From contig NZ_VLKY01000007.1 of NCBI RefSeq assembly GCF_007830155.1, positions 210,899 to 274,898 of the forward strand: 64,000 nt of DNA, given 5' to 3'. The notes under the pieces are model-generated. The model ran no database searches and was not told the DNA's origin. It saw nothing but the letters and a program-made list of their open reading frames with translations. This DNA is from Pseudomonas duriflava. Its GTDB lineage: Bacteria; Pseudomonadota; Gammaproteobacteria; Pseudomonadales; Pseudomonadaceae. A program made the position numbers and the translations under genes. Positions 36,049-45,494 of the stretch are shown one piece after another (position 1 is the first letter of the stretch; every line of letters starts with the position of its first letter).

Positions 36049-38223
36049 TTACAAACCGCGACGGGCGTAACGCTTGAGCATGCTCGGCACATCCAGGATC
36101 AGCGCAATTCGGCCATCCCCTGTAATTGTTGCGCCCGACATGCCCGGGGTACCCTGCAGCATCTTGCCCAACGGCTTAATGACTACTTCTTCCTGCCCGA
36201 CCAGTTGATCCACCACGAAACCGATTCGCTGGTTACCTACAGACAGGATGACTACATGACCCTCGCGCTGTTCCTCATGCACCGCATTCTTTACCAGCCA
36301 GCGCTTGAGGTAGAACAACGGCAGTGCCTTATCACGCACGACCACTACTTCCTGCCCGTCCACTACGTTGGTACGTGACAGATCCAGGTGGAAGATTTCG
36401 TTAACGTTGACCAACGGGAAGGCAAAAGCCTGATCACCCAGCATCACCATCAACGTTGGCATAATCGCCAAGGTTAGCGGAACCTTGATGACTATCTTCG
36501 AGCCCTGCCCTTTGGTGGAGAATACATTCACCGTGCCGTTGAGCTGAGTGATCTTGGTCTTCACCACGTCCATGCCTACACCGCGACCAGACACGTCGGA
36601 AATCTCGGTCTTTGTCGAGAAACCCGGCGCAAAGATCAGGTTGTAGCATTCAAGATCCGTCAGCCGATCGGCAGCGTCCTTATCCAAGAGACCTTTTTCA
36701 ACAGCCTTGGCACGCAGCACGCTGGGATCCATGCCCTTGCCGTCATCAGAGATCGCCAGCAGGATATGGTCGCCCTCCTGCTCCGCCGAGAGGATGACGC
36801 GGCCCGCACGGGGCTTGCCATTTCGCTCACGCTCGTCAGGCTCTTCCACTCCATGGTCCACCGCATTGCGCACCAAGTGCACGAGCGGATCAGCCAGCGC
36901 CTCCACCAGGTTCTTGTCGAGGTCGGTTTCTTCCCCTACGAGCTCCAAGTTAATCTCTTTCTTGAGGTTACGAGCCAGATCACGTACGAGCCGTGGGAAA
37001 CGGCCAAATACTTTCTTGATCGGCTGCATCCGCGTCTTCATAACTGACGTTTGCAGATCGGCCGTTACTACATCCAGATTGGATACAGCTTTCGCCATGG
37101 CTTCGTCGCCGCTGTTCAGCCCCAGGCGTACCAGACGGTTACGCACCAGCACCAACTCGCCGACCATGTTCATGATCTCGTCGAGACGGGCCGTATCAAC
37201 CCGTACGGTAGTTTCCGCCTCGCTGGCCGGTTTTTCGGCAGCAGGCGTTGCTACTGCCTTGGCAGGCTGAGCAGCAGGCATTGGTGCCGGTTTGGCAACA
37301 GGAACCGGCTTTGACACAGGTGCAGGCACTACAGCAGGTGCCGCCAGTGTTACCGCCTCTGACTTAAACTGGCCCTTACCATGCAAATCGTCTAGCAGCG
37401 CTTCGAACTCATCGTCGGTAATGTCGTCACCGCCTGCGGCCGGTTTTACCGCAGCAACTGGCTTGGCCGGTTCGACAACAGCTGCATCTGCATCGAACTT
37501 GCCCTTACCATGCAACTGGTCAAGCAATGCCTCAAACTCGTCGTCAGTAATTTCATCACCCGCAGCGGCAGGTTTAACTGCTGCTGCGACAGGCTTGCTT
37601 TCGGCAGTATCGTTATCGAACTTGCCTTTACCGTGTAACTGATCGAGCAGCGCCTCGAATTCATCGTCGGTAATTTCATCCGATGCCGGTACAGCCACTG
37701 ACGCTGCCGCCGACGGCTCATCAATCGCATTGAGCAACTGATGAAACTCTTCGTCCGTCAAGTCATTTGCGGGGGGCGGCTCGCTGGCAACCGCAGCAGG
37801 TTCGCTGGTATTAGCTACTACCGGCTCAGCACCCGCTGGCTCAGCCAGCCGTGCCAAAGCCGCCAATAATTCAGGCGTAGCCGGTGTCGGCTCAGTACTT
37901 TCACGTACCTGGCCAAACATTTCGTTTACCGAGTCCAGAGCCTGAAGGACGACGTCCATCAGCTCGGCATCCACGCGACGTTCACCCTTACGCAGGATGT
38001 CGAACACGTTTTCGGCAATATGGCAGCACTCGACCAAAGCATGCAGCTGCAGGAAACCTGCGCCACCCTTGACGGTGTGGAAACCACGGAAGATAGCGTT
38101 GAGAAGATCCATGTCATCCGGGCGGCTTTCGAGCTCCACCAATTGTTCGGATAACAATTCGAGAATCTCGCCGGCCTCTACCAGGAAATCCTGGAGGATT
38201 TCTTCATCGGCGTCGAAGCTCAT
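36049..38223 (-). CDS. cheA: Chemotaxis histidine kinase CheA
   Basis: 724 residues. Domains in order: an Hpt domain with phospho-His49 in [14 protein letters not shown]; a long linker (about 130-350) containing three close copies and one degenerate copy of an acidic motif ([17 protein letters not shown]); a dimerisation domain ([20 protein letters not shown]); an ATPase domain with [12 protein letters not shown] (N box), ISDDGKGMD (G1) and [11 protein letters not shown] (G2); and a C-terminal CheW-like regulatory domain. CheA phosphorylates CheY and CheB in response to receptors. The linker repeats stand where a P2 CheY/CheB-binding domain would be expected. Confidence 0.97.
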   Translation of the reverse strand: MSFDADEEILQDFLVEAGEILELLSEQLVELESRPDDMDLLNAIFRGFHTVKGGAGFLQLHALVECCHIAENVFDILRKGERRVDAELMDVVLQALDSVNEMFGQVRESTEPTPATPELLAALARLAEPAGAEPVVANTSEPAAVASEPPPANDLTDEEFHQLLNAIDEPSAAASVAVPASDEITDDEFEALLDQLHGKGKFDNDTAESKPVAAAVKPAAAGDEITDDEFEALLDQLHGKGKFDADAAVVEPAKPVAAVKPAAGGDDITDDEFEALLDDLHGKGQFKSEAVTLAAPAVVPAPVSKPVPVAKPAPMPAAQPAKAVATPAAEKPASEAETTVRVDTARLDEIMNMVGELVLVRNRLVRLGLNSGDEAMAKAVSNLDVVTADLQTSVMKTRMQPIKKVFGRFPRLVRDLARNLKKEINLELVGEETDLDKNLVEALADPLVHLVRNAVDHGVEEPDERERNGKPRAGRVILSAEQEGDHILLAISDDGKGMDPSVLRAKAVEKGLLDKDAADRLTDLECYNLIFAPGFSTKTEISDVSGRGVGMDVVKTKITQLNGTVNVFSTKGQGSKIVIKVPLTLAIMPTLMVMLGDQAFAFPLVNVNEIFHLDLSRTNVVDGQEVVVVRDKALPLFYLKRWLVKNAVHEEQREGHVVILSVGNQRIGFVVDQLVGQEEVVIKPLGKMLQGTPGMSGATITGDGRIALILDVPSMLKRYARRGL
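37367..37680 (-). repeat. Three in-frame coding repeats in the cheA linker
   Basis: Units of about 62 bases begin at plus positions 37367, 37496 and 37619 (spacing 129 and 123 bases). Each encodes the motif (D/E)[11 protein letters not shown](Q/D)LHGKG. The intervening Ala/Val/Pro-rich spacers differ. A fourth, degenerate copy ([14 protein letters not shown]) lies toward the N-terminus. Third-position differences show that the copies have diverged but are held at the protein level. Confidence 0.9.
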
Positions 38224-38249
38224 TCATGCGCTCTCCAAAAAGGCCTGGC

Positions 38250-39035
38250 TTAGAAGCCGAGGCTGGACAGAAGGTCATCTACATCGTCCTGGTTGGAAAC
38301 GACGTCTTCTCTTTTATCGGCATGAATCTGCGGACCTTCACCCTTAGAAGACTTTTCTTTTTGAATTTCTTCAATAAGCTTCTCGTGGTCATGGCTGATT
38401 CCGGCATAACGGTCTACTTGGCTAGCCATACGGACCAGCTTCACTAGATCGCCTTCTACCTGAGTCACCAGATTCGTGACGCGTTTGATGACCTGACCGG
38501 TCAAATCCTGATAGTCCTGCGCTAACAGGATGTCATTGAGAAGCGCAGACAGCTTGTGGGCGTCCTCATCGCTGCGTCCTAGAAATGCCTCGACCCGCTT
38601 AGCCAAATCACGAAACTCTTCCGCACTGAGTTCGCGCCGCATGAATCGGCCCCATTCGGCATGCAGTTCGTGAGCACTTTGACCAAACGTCTCGATAAGC
38701 GGCGCACTGGCTTCTACCAGGTCCATGGTACGGTTGGCAGCACGTTCCGTCATTTGCACAACATAGCCGAGGCGATCGGTCGCGTCTGCGATTTCCGATA
38801 CCTCGTTGGCGTAGGACGCCTGCGGATCAATCTGAAAGTTGACGATCGCGTTGTGCAACTCGCGGGTCAGCTTGCCAATTTCCTGATACAAACCGCGATC
38901 GCGAACCTGATTGAGATCATTGATGAGCTGCACAGCCTTGCTGAAATTGCCAGCTTCTAGACTAGCCACCAGCTCTTGGGCGTGCTGTTTCAGGGTCGAC
39001 TCGAAGTCGCCGAACGATTTACTGCCAAGATCCAT
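38250..39035 (-). CDS. cheZ: Protein phosphatase CheZ
   Basis: 261 residues from ATG 39035, with GAGG 6-8 bases upstream. The frame extends upstream without support. The protein is largely helical. The active-site region LLNDILLAQDYQDLTGQVIKRV (catalytic Asp and Gln) lies near residue 165, and the C-terminus DDVDDLLSSLGF is the conserved CheY-binding peptide. CheZ dephosphorylates CheY-P. It lies 19 bases downstream of cheY and 26 bases upstream of cheA. Confidence 0.96.
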   Translation of the reverse strand: MDLGSKSFGDFESTLKQHAQELVASLEAGNFSKAVQLINDLNQVRDRGLYQEIGKLTRELHNAIVNFQIDPQASYANEVSEIADATDRLGYVVQMTERAANRTMDLVEASAPLIETFGQSAHELHAEWGRFMRRELSAEEFRDLAKRVEAFLGRSDEDAHKLSALLNDILLAQDYQDLTGQVIKRVTNLVTQVEGDLVKLVRMASQVDRYAGISHDHEKLIEEIQKEKSSKGEGPQIHADKREDVVSNQDDVDDLLSSLGF

Positions 39036-39054
39036 AACATCCTCGAGATGGTAA

Positions 39055-39429
39055 TCAGCCGTTAACCCGCTCAAAGATCTTGTCAATCTTCTCTTTGAGC
39101 ACCTGGGCTGTAAAAGGCTTCACTACATAGCCGTTTACACCCGCTTGAGCCGCCTCGACGATCTGTTCCCGCTTGGCCTCGGCCGTCACCATCAGAACCG
39201 GCAGGTTCTTCAGACGCGCATCGGCACGGACTTCACGAAGTAGGTCGATACCGGTCATGCCCGGCATATTCCAGTCGGTCACCAGAAAGTCGAAGTTGCC
39301 GCTTTGCAACATTGGCAACGCCGTCAAGCCATCATCCGCTTCCGTGGTATTGGTAAACCCCAGGTCCCGTAGCAAGTTTTTGATGATGCGTCTCATGGTG
39401 GAGAAATCATCCACGATGAGGATTTTCAT
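39055..39429 (-). CDS. cheY: Chemotaxis response regulator CheY
   Basis: 124 residues from ATG 39429, giving the standard start [18 protein letters not shown]. The longer upstream frame is not typical. It is a single receiver domain with acidic residues DD at 7-8, phospho-acceptor Asp52 in VTDWNMPG, Thr in MVTAEA and Lys in YVVKPF. Phosphorylated CheY binds FliM and reverses the motor. The N-terminal peptide of FliM in this window (LLSQDEIDALLHG) is the expected docking site. Confidence 0.97.
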   Translation of the reverse strand: MKILIVDDFSTMRRIIKNLLRDLGFTNTTEADDGLTALPMLQSGNFDFLVTDWNMPGMTGIDLLREVRADARLKNLPVLMVTAEAKREQIVEAAQAGVNGYVVKPFTAQVLKEKIDKIFERVNG

Positions 39430-39505
39430 ATCTTTGTCCAAGTCGACCTCCGTCCTTACCTCAACGCGCCCGCTCAAAGGCTCGTCATTTCATTCATGGT
39501 TATTT

Positions 39506-40246
39506 TCAGCGCGAACGCCATTCAGCCAGACGGGCCCGTAGACGCGCCGCGCACTGACTGTGCAATTGACAGACCCGGGACTCGCTGACCCCAAGCACCT
39601 CTCCAATTTCCTTAAGGTTCAACTCCTCGTCGTAGTACAGCGACAAGACGAGGCGCTCACGCTCTGGAAGACTGGCAATGGCATCCACCAGTGCACGCCT
39701 GAAGCGCTCGTCTTCCAACCCGCGACCTGGCTCGAAATCATGAGAGCCGCTCTCTTCGAGACCATGCTCTCCCTCTTCCATCAAGTCATCAAAGCTGAAC
39801 AGTCGGCTCCCCTGCGTATCGCTGAGAATGCCGTAATATTCTTCAAGCCCTACTCCAAGTTCGGCAGCAACTTCAGGATCTTTAGCGTCACGACCTGTTC
39901 TTGCCTCTACGGCACGAATAGCATCAGCCACCATACGGCTGTTGCGGTGCACCGAACGGGGCGCCCAATCGCCCTTGCGGACTTCGTCCAGCATGGCTCC
40001 GCGGATACGGATACCGGCATAGGTCTCAAAGCTTGCACCTTTACCGGCATCGTATTTTTTCGCCGCCTCGAGCAGGCCGATCATTCCCGCCTGCATGAGA
40101 TCCTCTACCTGCACATTGGCAGGCAGACGAGCCAGCAAGTGGTACGCAATGCGCTTTACCAGAGGCGCATATTGGTTGATCAACTTCTCCTGCTGAGAGT
40201 GCGTCTGAGATTTGCTATACATGCGGAGACCGCTGGACGCTGTCAT
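39506..40246 (-). CDS. fliA: RNA polymerase sigma factor FliA (sigma-28)
   Basis: 246 residues. Region 2 includes VEDLMQAGMIGLLEAAKKYD and FETYAGIRIRGAMLDEVRK. Region 4 includes LPERERLVLSLYYDEELNLKEIGEVLGVSESRVCQLHSQ (helix-turn-helix). FliA drives late flagellar and chemotaxis genes. The sigma-28 site upstream of parP in this window is a likely target. The start lies in the ATGA overlap with the fleN stop. Confidence 0.97.
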   Translation of the reverse strand: MTASSGLRMYSKSQTHSQQEKLINQYAPLVKRIAYHLLARLPANVQVEDLMQAGMIGLLEAAKKYDAGKGASFETYAGIRIRGAMLDEVRKGDWAPRSVHRNSRMVADAIRAVEARTGRDAKDPEVAAELGVGLEEYYGILSDTQGSRLFSFDDLMEEGEHGLEESGSHDFEPGRGLEDERFRRALVDAIASLPERERLVLSLYYDEELNLKEIGEVLGVSESRVCQLHSQCAARLRARLAEWRSR

Positions 40247-41070
40247 ACATTAGGCCCTACAGTGGGTTGCACTAATCGTTCAACGAAAAACTCCAGATGA
40301 CCACGTGGATTGGCCGGTAACGGCCAGGAATCCACTTTTTGCGCGATCATCCGAAATGCCTGGGCGGCTTTTGAGCGCGGGAATGCTTCGTAAACCGGCC
40401 GCTGCTTTTGCACCGCCTTGCGCACGCATTCGTCAAAAGGAACTACGCCCACATATTGCAGAGCCACTTCAAGGAAACGGTCAGTTACCTTGGTTAACTT
40501 TGCGAAGAGATTACGTCCTTCCTGGGGCGTCATTGCCATATTGGCAAGCACGCGGAACCGCGTAATTCCATGGTCGCGGTTGAACATCTTGATCAGAGCA
40601 TAGGCATCAGTGATAGAAGTCGGCTCGTCACAGACCACCAGCAGAACCTCCTGCGCGGCACGTACGAAGCTAACAACCGAGTCACCAATGCCAGCAGCCG
40701 TATCGATAACCAAGACATCAATGTCATAACTGATTTCACTAAAGGCCTGGATCAGTCCGGCGTGTTGCAAGGCGGTTAGCTGCACCATACCCTGCATACC
40801 CGACGCAGCCGGTACGATTCGGATACCGCCGGGCCCCTGCAGAATCACATCGCGCAAGTCACACTCACCAGCCACTACATCAGACAGTGTTCGCTTCGGT
40901 GCCAGACCGAGCAAAACGTCAACATTCGCCAACCCTAAATCGGCATCGAGTAACATGACGCGCCGGCCCAGGTCAGCCAACGCAAGCGAAAGGTTAACCG
41001 AGACGTTGGTCTTACCTACGCCGCCTTTGCCTCCTGTCACTGCGATTACCTGTACGGGATGCATACCCAT
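40243..41070 (-). CDS. fleN: Flagellar number regulator FleN (FlhG, MinD-like ATPase)
   Basis: 275 residues. A deviant Walker A, VTGGKGGVGKTNVSVN, is near residues 11-26. Also present are MLLDADLGLANVDVLLGL, VLVIDTAAGIGDSVVSFV and the C-terminal Pseudomonas-type tail SWPLPANPRGHLEFFVERLVQ. FleN limits polar flagella number by antagonising FleQ and works with FlhF. The ATG at 41070 is preceded by an in-frame stop and by AGGTG. A terminator-like structure (41085-41121) lies just upstream. Confidence 0.96.
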   Translation of the reverse strand: MGMHPVQVIAVTGGKGGVGKTNVSVNLSLALADLGRRVMLLDADLGLANVDVLLGLAPKRTLSDVVAGECDLRDVILQGPGGIRIVPAASGMQGMVQLTALQHAGLIQAFSEISYDIDVLVIDTAAGIGDSVVSFVRAAQEVLLVVCDEPTSITDAYALIKMFNRDHGITRFRVLANMAMTPQEGRNLFAKLTKVTDRFLEVALQYVGVVPFDECVRKAVQKQRPVYEAFPRSKAAQAFRMIAQKVDSWPLPANPRGHLEFFVERLVQPTVGPNV

Positions 41071-41084
41071 TTACTTGCGCACCT

Positions 41085-41121
41085 ATAAAAAACCAACCAG
41101 CCCACAGGGCGTTCTTGGTGG
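41085..41121 (-). terminator. Terminator-like element between flhF and fleN
   Basis: Read on the minus strand, CCACCA and GCCC pair with GGGC and TGGTTGG around a TGT loop. There is a 5-base bulge on one side and a single base on the other, and TTTTTTATA follows immediately. It ends about 15 bases before the fleN start. The stem is imperfect, so it may be a weak terminator or attenuator. A second hairpin (AGCCGGT/ACCGGCT) lies about 10 bases further upstream. Confidence 0.4.
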
Positions 41122-41209
41122 AGCCGGTCTTCATGAAGCGAACCGGCTAGCACTGTATTAAAGCGTTTCCCTACACTTTCCTGACGCAGCAGTCTGCTGC
41201 GCTTGCTAG

Positions 41210-42541
41210 CTAGCCGGCACGCTGGGCTGGGCGTTGATATAGCTCAGCAAACATGTCAGCCATGATTTCTTCGCAAGGCTCATCCGGAGATTGGCGATTC
41301 ACCGCGCGGCTCACCAATTGGTGGCTACGGGCAATCTGCAAATCGTCTGGGATACGAGGACCGTCAGAGAGATAGGCTACCGGGATATGATGGCCTATTG
41401 CCAGCCCCAATGCTTCTCCCAAACTGCCCGCCTCGTCCAGCTTAGTTAGCATGCAGCCCGACAGACCGCAGCGCTTGTAAGAGTGATAAGCCGATTTTAG
41501 TACTTGACTCTGGCTAGTAACGGCCATCACCAGATAGTTACGGATGTTTAGTTTTGGATTGGCTAAGGCTTCAAGCTGCAGACGCAGTGCAGGATCATTG
41601 GCCGGAAGACCTGCCGTATCGATGAGAACCATGCGCTTGCGGGCAAAAGGCTCAAGGGCATGAGCAAGTGATTGACGTGGATCCACGATCGCTACCGGTA
41701 CATCCAGAATATGCCCTAGAGTCTTGACCTGCTCCTGCGCACCGATACGGTGGCTGTCCATGGTAACCAACGCCAGACTTTGCGCGCCGTACTTCAACAC
41801 ATAGCTTGCCGCCATTTTGGCCAAAGTGGTGGTCTTGCCTGCGCCAGCCGGCCCTACCAGCGCAACTACACCACCCTGCTCCAACAGATCGATTTGCGGT
41901 GTATCAAGAGCCTGAGCCAAATAAGCCAATACCATGCGCCAGGCCTGACGGGAATCACTTACATCCGCTACACGGTTCATCAGGTTACGGGACAGATCAG
42001 CCGGTAAACCCATGCGCTGCAAACGGCGCCAGATATTCGCCTCGTCTGGACGCTTGCTCTGCATTTGCCCCCAGGCAATGGAACCCAGCTGCACCTCGAT
42101 AAGCTCTCGCAAACCAACCAGCTCAGAGCGCATGGCTTCCAGAGCGCGGCGTTCTTCAGCAATAACGGCCTTAGTAGCTGCGGTGGGATCGACGGCTACA
42201 GCGCTTGGCTTAGGCTCCGACAAAACAGGCTCTTGACGGGTGTCTGGCTTTTCGATGCCAAGAAGTTGACTGCTCTTAGCCTGTACATCAGACAGACCCG
42301 GCGCACGAATAGACAATTGAGCATGGGCCTCAGCGATACGCACTTGAGTCTTACGCAGCTCGGCTTCCAGAGCGGTATTCGGCAGGCTTGGCGCAGGTGT
42401 CTGGTAATCCAGCGCAGCGGTTAGCTCAATGCCGCCAGCAACACGACGGTTACTCAGGATAGCGGCATCCGCACCCAGTTCGTCACGGACCATTTTCATA
42501 GCCTGTCGCATATCAGCAGCAAAAAAGCGTTTAACTTGCAT
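41210..42541 (-). CDS. flhF: Flagellar biosynthesis GTPase FlhF
   Basis: 443 residues. An N-terminal basic/B domain begins MQVKRFFAADMRQAMKMVRDE. A variable middle part follows, then an SRP-type NG domain with G1 GPAGAGKTTTLAKMA near residue 233, DSHRIGAQEQ (G2), LIDTAGLPA (G3) and LTKLDEAGSLGE (G4 region). FlhF recruits early flagellar components to the cell pole. It starts 10 bases after flhA and is followed by a 139-base gap before fleN. Confidence 0.96.
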   Translation of the reverse strand: MQVKRFFAADMRQAMKMVRDELGADAAILSNRRVAGGIELTAALDYQTPAPSLPNTALEAELRKTQVRIAEAHAQLSIRAPGLSDVQAKSSQLLGIEKPDTRQEPVLSEPKPSAVAVDPTAATKAVIAEERRALEAMRSELVGLRELIEVQLGSIAWGQMQSKRPDEANIWRRLQRMGLPADLSRNLMNRVADVSDSRQAWRMVLAYLAQALDTPQIDLLEQGGVVALVGPAGAGKTTTLAKMAASYVLKYGAQSLALVTMDSHRIGAQEQVKTLGHILDVPVAIVDPRQSLAHALEPFARKRMVLIDTAGLPANDPALRLQLEALANPKLNIRNYLVMAVTSQSQVLKSAYHSYKRCGLSGCMLTKLDEAGSLGEALGLAIGHHIPVAYLSDGPRIPDDLQIARSHQLVSRAVNRQSPDEPCEEIMADMFAELYQRPAQRAG

Positions 42542-42551
42542 GGTTCAAACC

Positions 42552-44672
42552 TCAGCCGTTCTGGCCAACCGTTGCGATAATGGTGACTTGTTTGTTATCC
42601 GGAATTTCCTGATAAGCCAGTACAGACATGGTAGGGATGGCCATCCGAGCGAACCGTGACATCATCGCTCTGATTGCACCGGCAACTAATAACACCACCG
42701 GCTTACCCATCATTTCTTGACGCTGTGCTGCCTCTACCAGAGACCTTTGCAATTTCTCGGCCATTCCTGGTTCCAGGAACATGCCATCTTCTGCACCTTG
42801 TCCGGCCTTCTGCATACCATTAAGCAACATCTGTTCCAATCTCGGCTCAAGCGTGATAACCGGGAGCTCTGGCTCCAAACCGATGATGTTCTGGACAATT
42901 GCACGGGATAAGGCTATCCGAACTGTCGAAACCATGACGGCAGGATCTTGACTCCGCGGCGCAACATTGGCAATCGCCTCGGCTATCGTACGGATATCCC
43001 GAACCGATACCTGTTCATGAAGCAATTGCTGAAGTACCTTAAGCAGCCCAGACAGTGAAATCATGCCAGGCACCAGCTCCTCAGCCAGTTTAGGCGAGCT
43101 TTTCGCCAACAGTTGCAAGAGCTGTTGAACCTCTTCGTGCCCGATGAGTTCATGGGCATGCTTCTGGAGCACCTGATTCAGGTGAGTTGCAACTACCGTA
43201 CTGGCATCCACAACGGTATAGCCCAAGGACTGCGCCTGATCACGTTGACTTGCGTCGATCCAGACGGCGTCCAGACCAAACGCCGGATCTTTAGCAACTA
43301 CCCCGTTCAGGTTACCGAATACCTGCCCCGGATTAATGGCCAGCTCCCGCTCAGGATAGATCTCAGCTTCGGCTACGTTGACGCCCATAAGCGTTAAACG
43401 ATACCCATTGGGCATCAGTTCAAGGTTGTCTCGAATGTGAACGGATGGCATCAGGAATCCCAGCTCTTGTGAAAGCTTCTTGCGGACACCCTTGATACGG
43501 GTCAACAGTTCGCCCCCCTGGTTGCGATCCACCAATGGAATCAGCCGGTAGCCAACTTCAAGGCCTACCATGTCTACAGGCATGACATCATCCCAGCCCA
43601 ACTCCTTGGCATCAGCCGGGCGTTGGATCGGAGCAAGATCCTGCTGTCGCTTGGCTTCCTGCTCAACTGCTACCTTAGCCTTACGCTGACGATTCCAAAT
43701 GAAATAAGCGCCCCATCCCGCCAAACCACCCAGCCCCAGGAATGGGACGTGCGGCATACCGGGTACCAGGCCCATTGCAATAATGATCATGGCAGACACA
43801 GCGAGCGCCTTGGGCGATGCGAACATCTGGCGATTGATTTGCTCACCCATGTCTTCCGAAGAAGACACACGAGTCACCATGATGGCAGCGGCAACGGACA
43901 GTAGCAGCGAAGGAACCTGAGCTACAAGGCCGTCACCAATGGTTAGCAAAGCGTAAATCCGGCCAGCATCGGCAAAGCTCAAGTTATGCTGCAGCGTGCC
44001 GATAGCAATACCGCCGATCAGGTTGATAAATAGGACAAGCAAGCCTGCAACAGCATCGCCACGGACAAACTTGCTAGCACCGTCCATCGAGCCATAGAAG
44101 TCAGCCTCCTGGCCTACTTCCATACGCCGACGCTTGGCCTCGGCTTGGTCAATGATGCCGGCATTAAGGTCAGCGTCGATCGCCATTTGCTTGCCCGGCA
44201 TGGCATCCAGAGTAAAGCGTGCCGATACTTCGGAAATACGGCCGGCACCCTTGGTCACAACTACGAAGTTGATGATCATGAGGATCGCGAAGACTACCGC
44301 GCCGACCACGTAGTTACCACCGACCACTACGTCACCAAAAGCCTGGATCACGCTGCCTGCGGCCGCATGCCCATCGTGACCGTGCATAAGAACGACTCGG
44401 GTAGACGCTACGTTCAGGGCCAGACGAAGCAGTGTCGCAACCAACAGAATCGTAGGGAAAACAGCAAAATCCAACGGCCTGAGCGCATAGACGCTGACGA
44501 GCAGCACCACGATTGACAAGGCAATGTTGAATGTAAAGAGGACGTCCAACAGGAACGGTGGAATCGGCAGCGTCATCATACCGAGCATGGCTAGAACCAG
44601 GATCGGCACGGCCAAATTGCCCCTGCTCAGGGTACGCATGTTGGTTAAGATTTGCCCGTGATTGACCTTCAC
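42552..44672 (-). CDS. flhA: Flagellar export gate protein FlhA
   Basis: 706 residues from GTG 44672, which has GAGGA 8 bases upstream. An internal ATG at 44639 is the alternative. The N-terminal half has about eight transmembrane helices. The conserved FHIPEP-type cytoplasmic loop lies between helices 4 and 5 (RISEVSARFTLDAMPGKQMAIDADLNAG), and the C-terminal half is the cytoplasmic export-gate domain. FlhA is the ring-forming component of the flagellar type III export apparatus. A sigma-54-type promoter lies at 44740-44754. Confidence 0.97.
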   Translation of the reverse strand: MKVNHGQILTNMRTLSRGNLAVPILVLAMLGMMTLPIPPFLLDVLFTFNIALSIVVLLVSVYALRPLDFAVFPTILLVATLLRLALNVASTRVVLMHGHDGHAAAGSVIQAFGDVVVGGNYVVGAVVFAILMIINFVVVTKGAGRISEVSARFTLDAMPGKQMAIDADLNAGIIDQAEAKRRRMEVGQEADFYGSMDGASKFVRGDAVAGLLVLFINLIGGIAIGTLQHNLSFADAGRIYALLTIGDGLVAQVPSLLLSVAAAIMVTRVSSSEDMGEQINRQMFASPKALAVSAMIIIAMGLVPGMPHVPFLGLGGLAGWGAYFIWNRQRKAKVAVEQEAKRQQDLAPIQRPADAKELGWDDVMPVDMVGLEVGYRLIPLVDRNQGGELLTRIKGVRKKLSQELGFLMPSVHIRDNLELMPNGYRLTLMGVNVAEAEIYPERELAINPGQVFGNLNGVVAKDPAFGLDAVWIDASQRDQAQSLGYTVVDASTVVATHLNQVLQKHAHELIGHEEVQQLLQLLAKSSPKLAEELVPGMISLSGLLKVLQQLLHEQVSVRDIRTIAEAIANVAPRSQDPAVMVSTVRIALSRAIVQNIIGLEPELPVITLEPRLEQMLLNGMQKAGQGAEDGMFLEPGMAEKLQRSLVEAAQRQEMMGKPVVLLVAGAIRAMMSRFARMAIPTMSVLAYQEIPDNKQVTIIATVGQNG

Positions 44673-44739
44673 TGCTGTTCCTCTTGAATGCCTTGCTATC
44701 AATCTTTTGACGTCAGTCAGACGTGATGCAAGCTCCAGA

Positions 44740-44754
44740 GCAAGCAACGGGCCA
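44740..44754 (-). promoter_or_regulatory. Sigma-54 promoter upstream of flhA
   Basis: On the minus strand TGGCCCGTTGCTTGC has the exact TGGC-N7-TTGC spacing of sigma-54 promoters. The predicted start is near 44728, about 55 bases before the flhA GTG. The 44673-44935 gap between flhA and sodC also holds the sodC promoter, for which a possible -10 (CATAAT at about 44918) is the only visible candidate. Confidence 0.75.
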
Positions 44755-44935
44755 AGTTGCTATTTTGTATGCAGATATATTGTAAAGCTGCCACCCATCC
44801 TTACATCGCCAGGGTAGCTCTAGGTTTGGACGCTGAGTTGGAACGGTGATGATGGCTGCCAGAAGAAACCTCTGCGTCAATCAAAGGTCCTTTTCACGAG
44901 ACCCGCTTCTTTATGCTCATAATCAGGAGTTCTCA

Positions 44936-45463
44936 ATGAAAAAATGGATCGCAGCTACCGTGGCAACTATAGGCTTTATTAGCATGGCCCATGCCAATGA
45001 AACCCTTACCGTCCCTATGCAGGTCACTACCGAAAAAGGCCCAGGTGACAGTGCTGGCAGCGTCACTATCACCACGAGCCCGCACGGCCTTGTCTTTACT
45101 CCCCACCTGACAGGACTAGAGCCTGGCATTCATGGCTTTCATATCCATGCCAAAGCAAGTTGCGATGCCGCGGAGGTAGATGGTAAAAACACGCCGGCTG
45201 GCGCGGCGGGCGGACATTGGGACTCGGAGAACACTGGCAAGCACGGTACACCCTGGGGAGATGGGCATATCGGTGATTTGCCTGCGCTTTATGTAATGAG
45301 CGACGGCACAGCTAATCAACCGGTACTGGCGCCACGCCTGAAAGATCTTGATGCCTTGAAAAATCATGCTCTCATGATTCATGCAGGCGGTGATAACCAT
45401 GCCGACCAGCCCAAACCGCTTGGCGGCGGCGGAGCTCGTATGGCTTGCGGCGTCATTAAATAA
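44936..45463 (+). CDS. sodC: Periplasmic Cu/Zn superoxide dismutase SodC
   Basis: 175 residues from ATG 44936, with CAGGAG 7 bases upstream. A signal peptide (residues 1-20, ending MAHA) exports it to the periplasm. Copper and zinc ligands appear in [35 protein letters not shown] and [11 protein letters not shown]. Two Cys (in ASCDAA and ARMACGV) should form the conserved disulfide. The enzyme converts superoxide to peroxide and oxygen. It lies on the opposite strand to everything around it, between flhB and flhA, with its own terminator. Confidence 0.96.
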   Translation: MKKWIAATVATIGFISMAHANETLTVPMQVTTEKGPGDSAGSVTITTSPHGLVFTPHLTGLEPGIHGFHIHAKASCDAAEVDGKNTPAGAAGGHWDSENTGKHGTPWGDGHIGDLPALYVMSDGTANQPVLAPRLKDLDALKNHALMIHAGGDNHADQPKPLGGGGARMACGVIK

Positions 45464-45467
45464 GCGA

Positions 45468-45494
45468 AGGCCCTGCACAAGCAGGGCCTCCTTT
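45468..45494. terminator. Shared terminator of sodC and the flhB operon
   Basis: A 9-bp perfect stem (AGGCCCTGC with GCAGGGCCT, 45468-45476 and 45481-45489) has an ACAA loop and is followed by CCTTTATT on the plus strand. It lies between the convergent sodC and flhB stops and may serve both, with the better T-tract on the sodC side. Confidence 0.75.

Noticed and set aside
37367..37680. Regular repeats in cheA as a CRISPR-like or recombination repeat
   Set aside because: Units are in frame, codon-diverged and encode a conserved peptide motif within an intact CheA. Spacers are coding and similar in composition.
39560..40300. A 246-codon plus-strand open frame covering the whole fliA gene in antisense
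   Set aside because: It mirrors a clear sigma factor gene, has no family-like sequence or ribosome site, and arises from codon bias on the coding strand.
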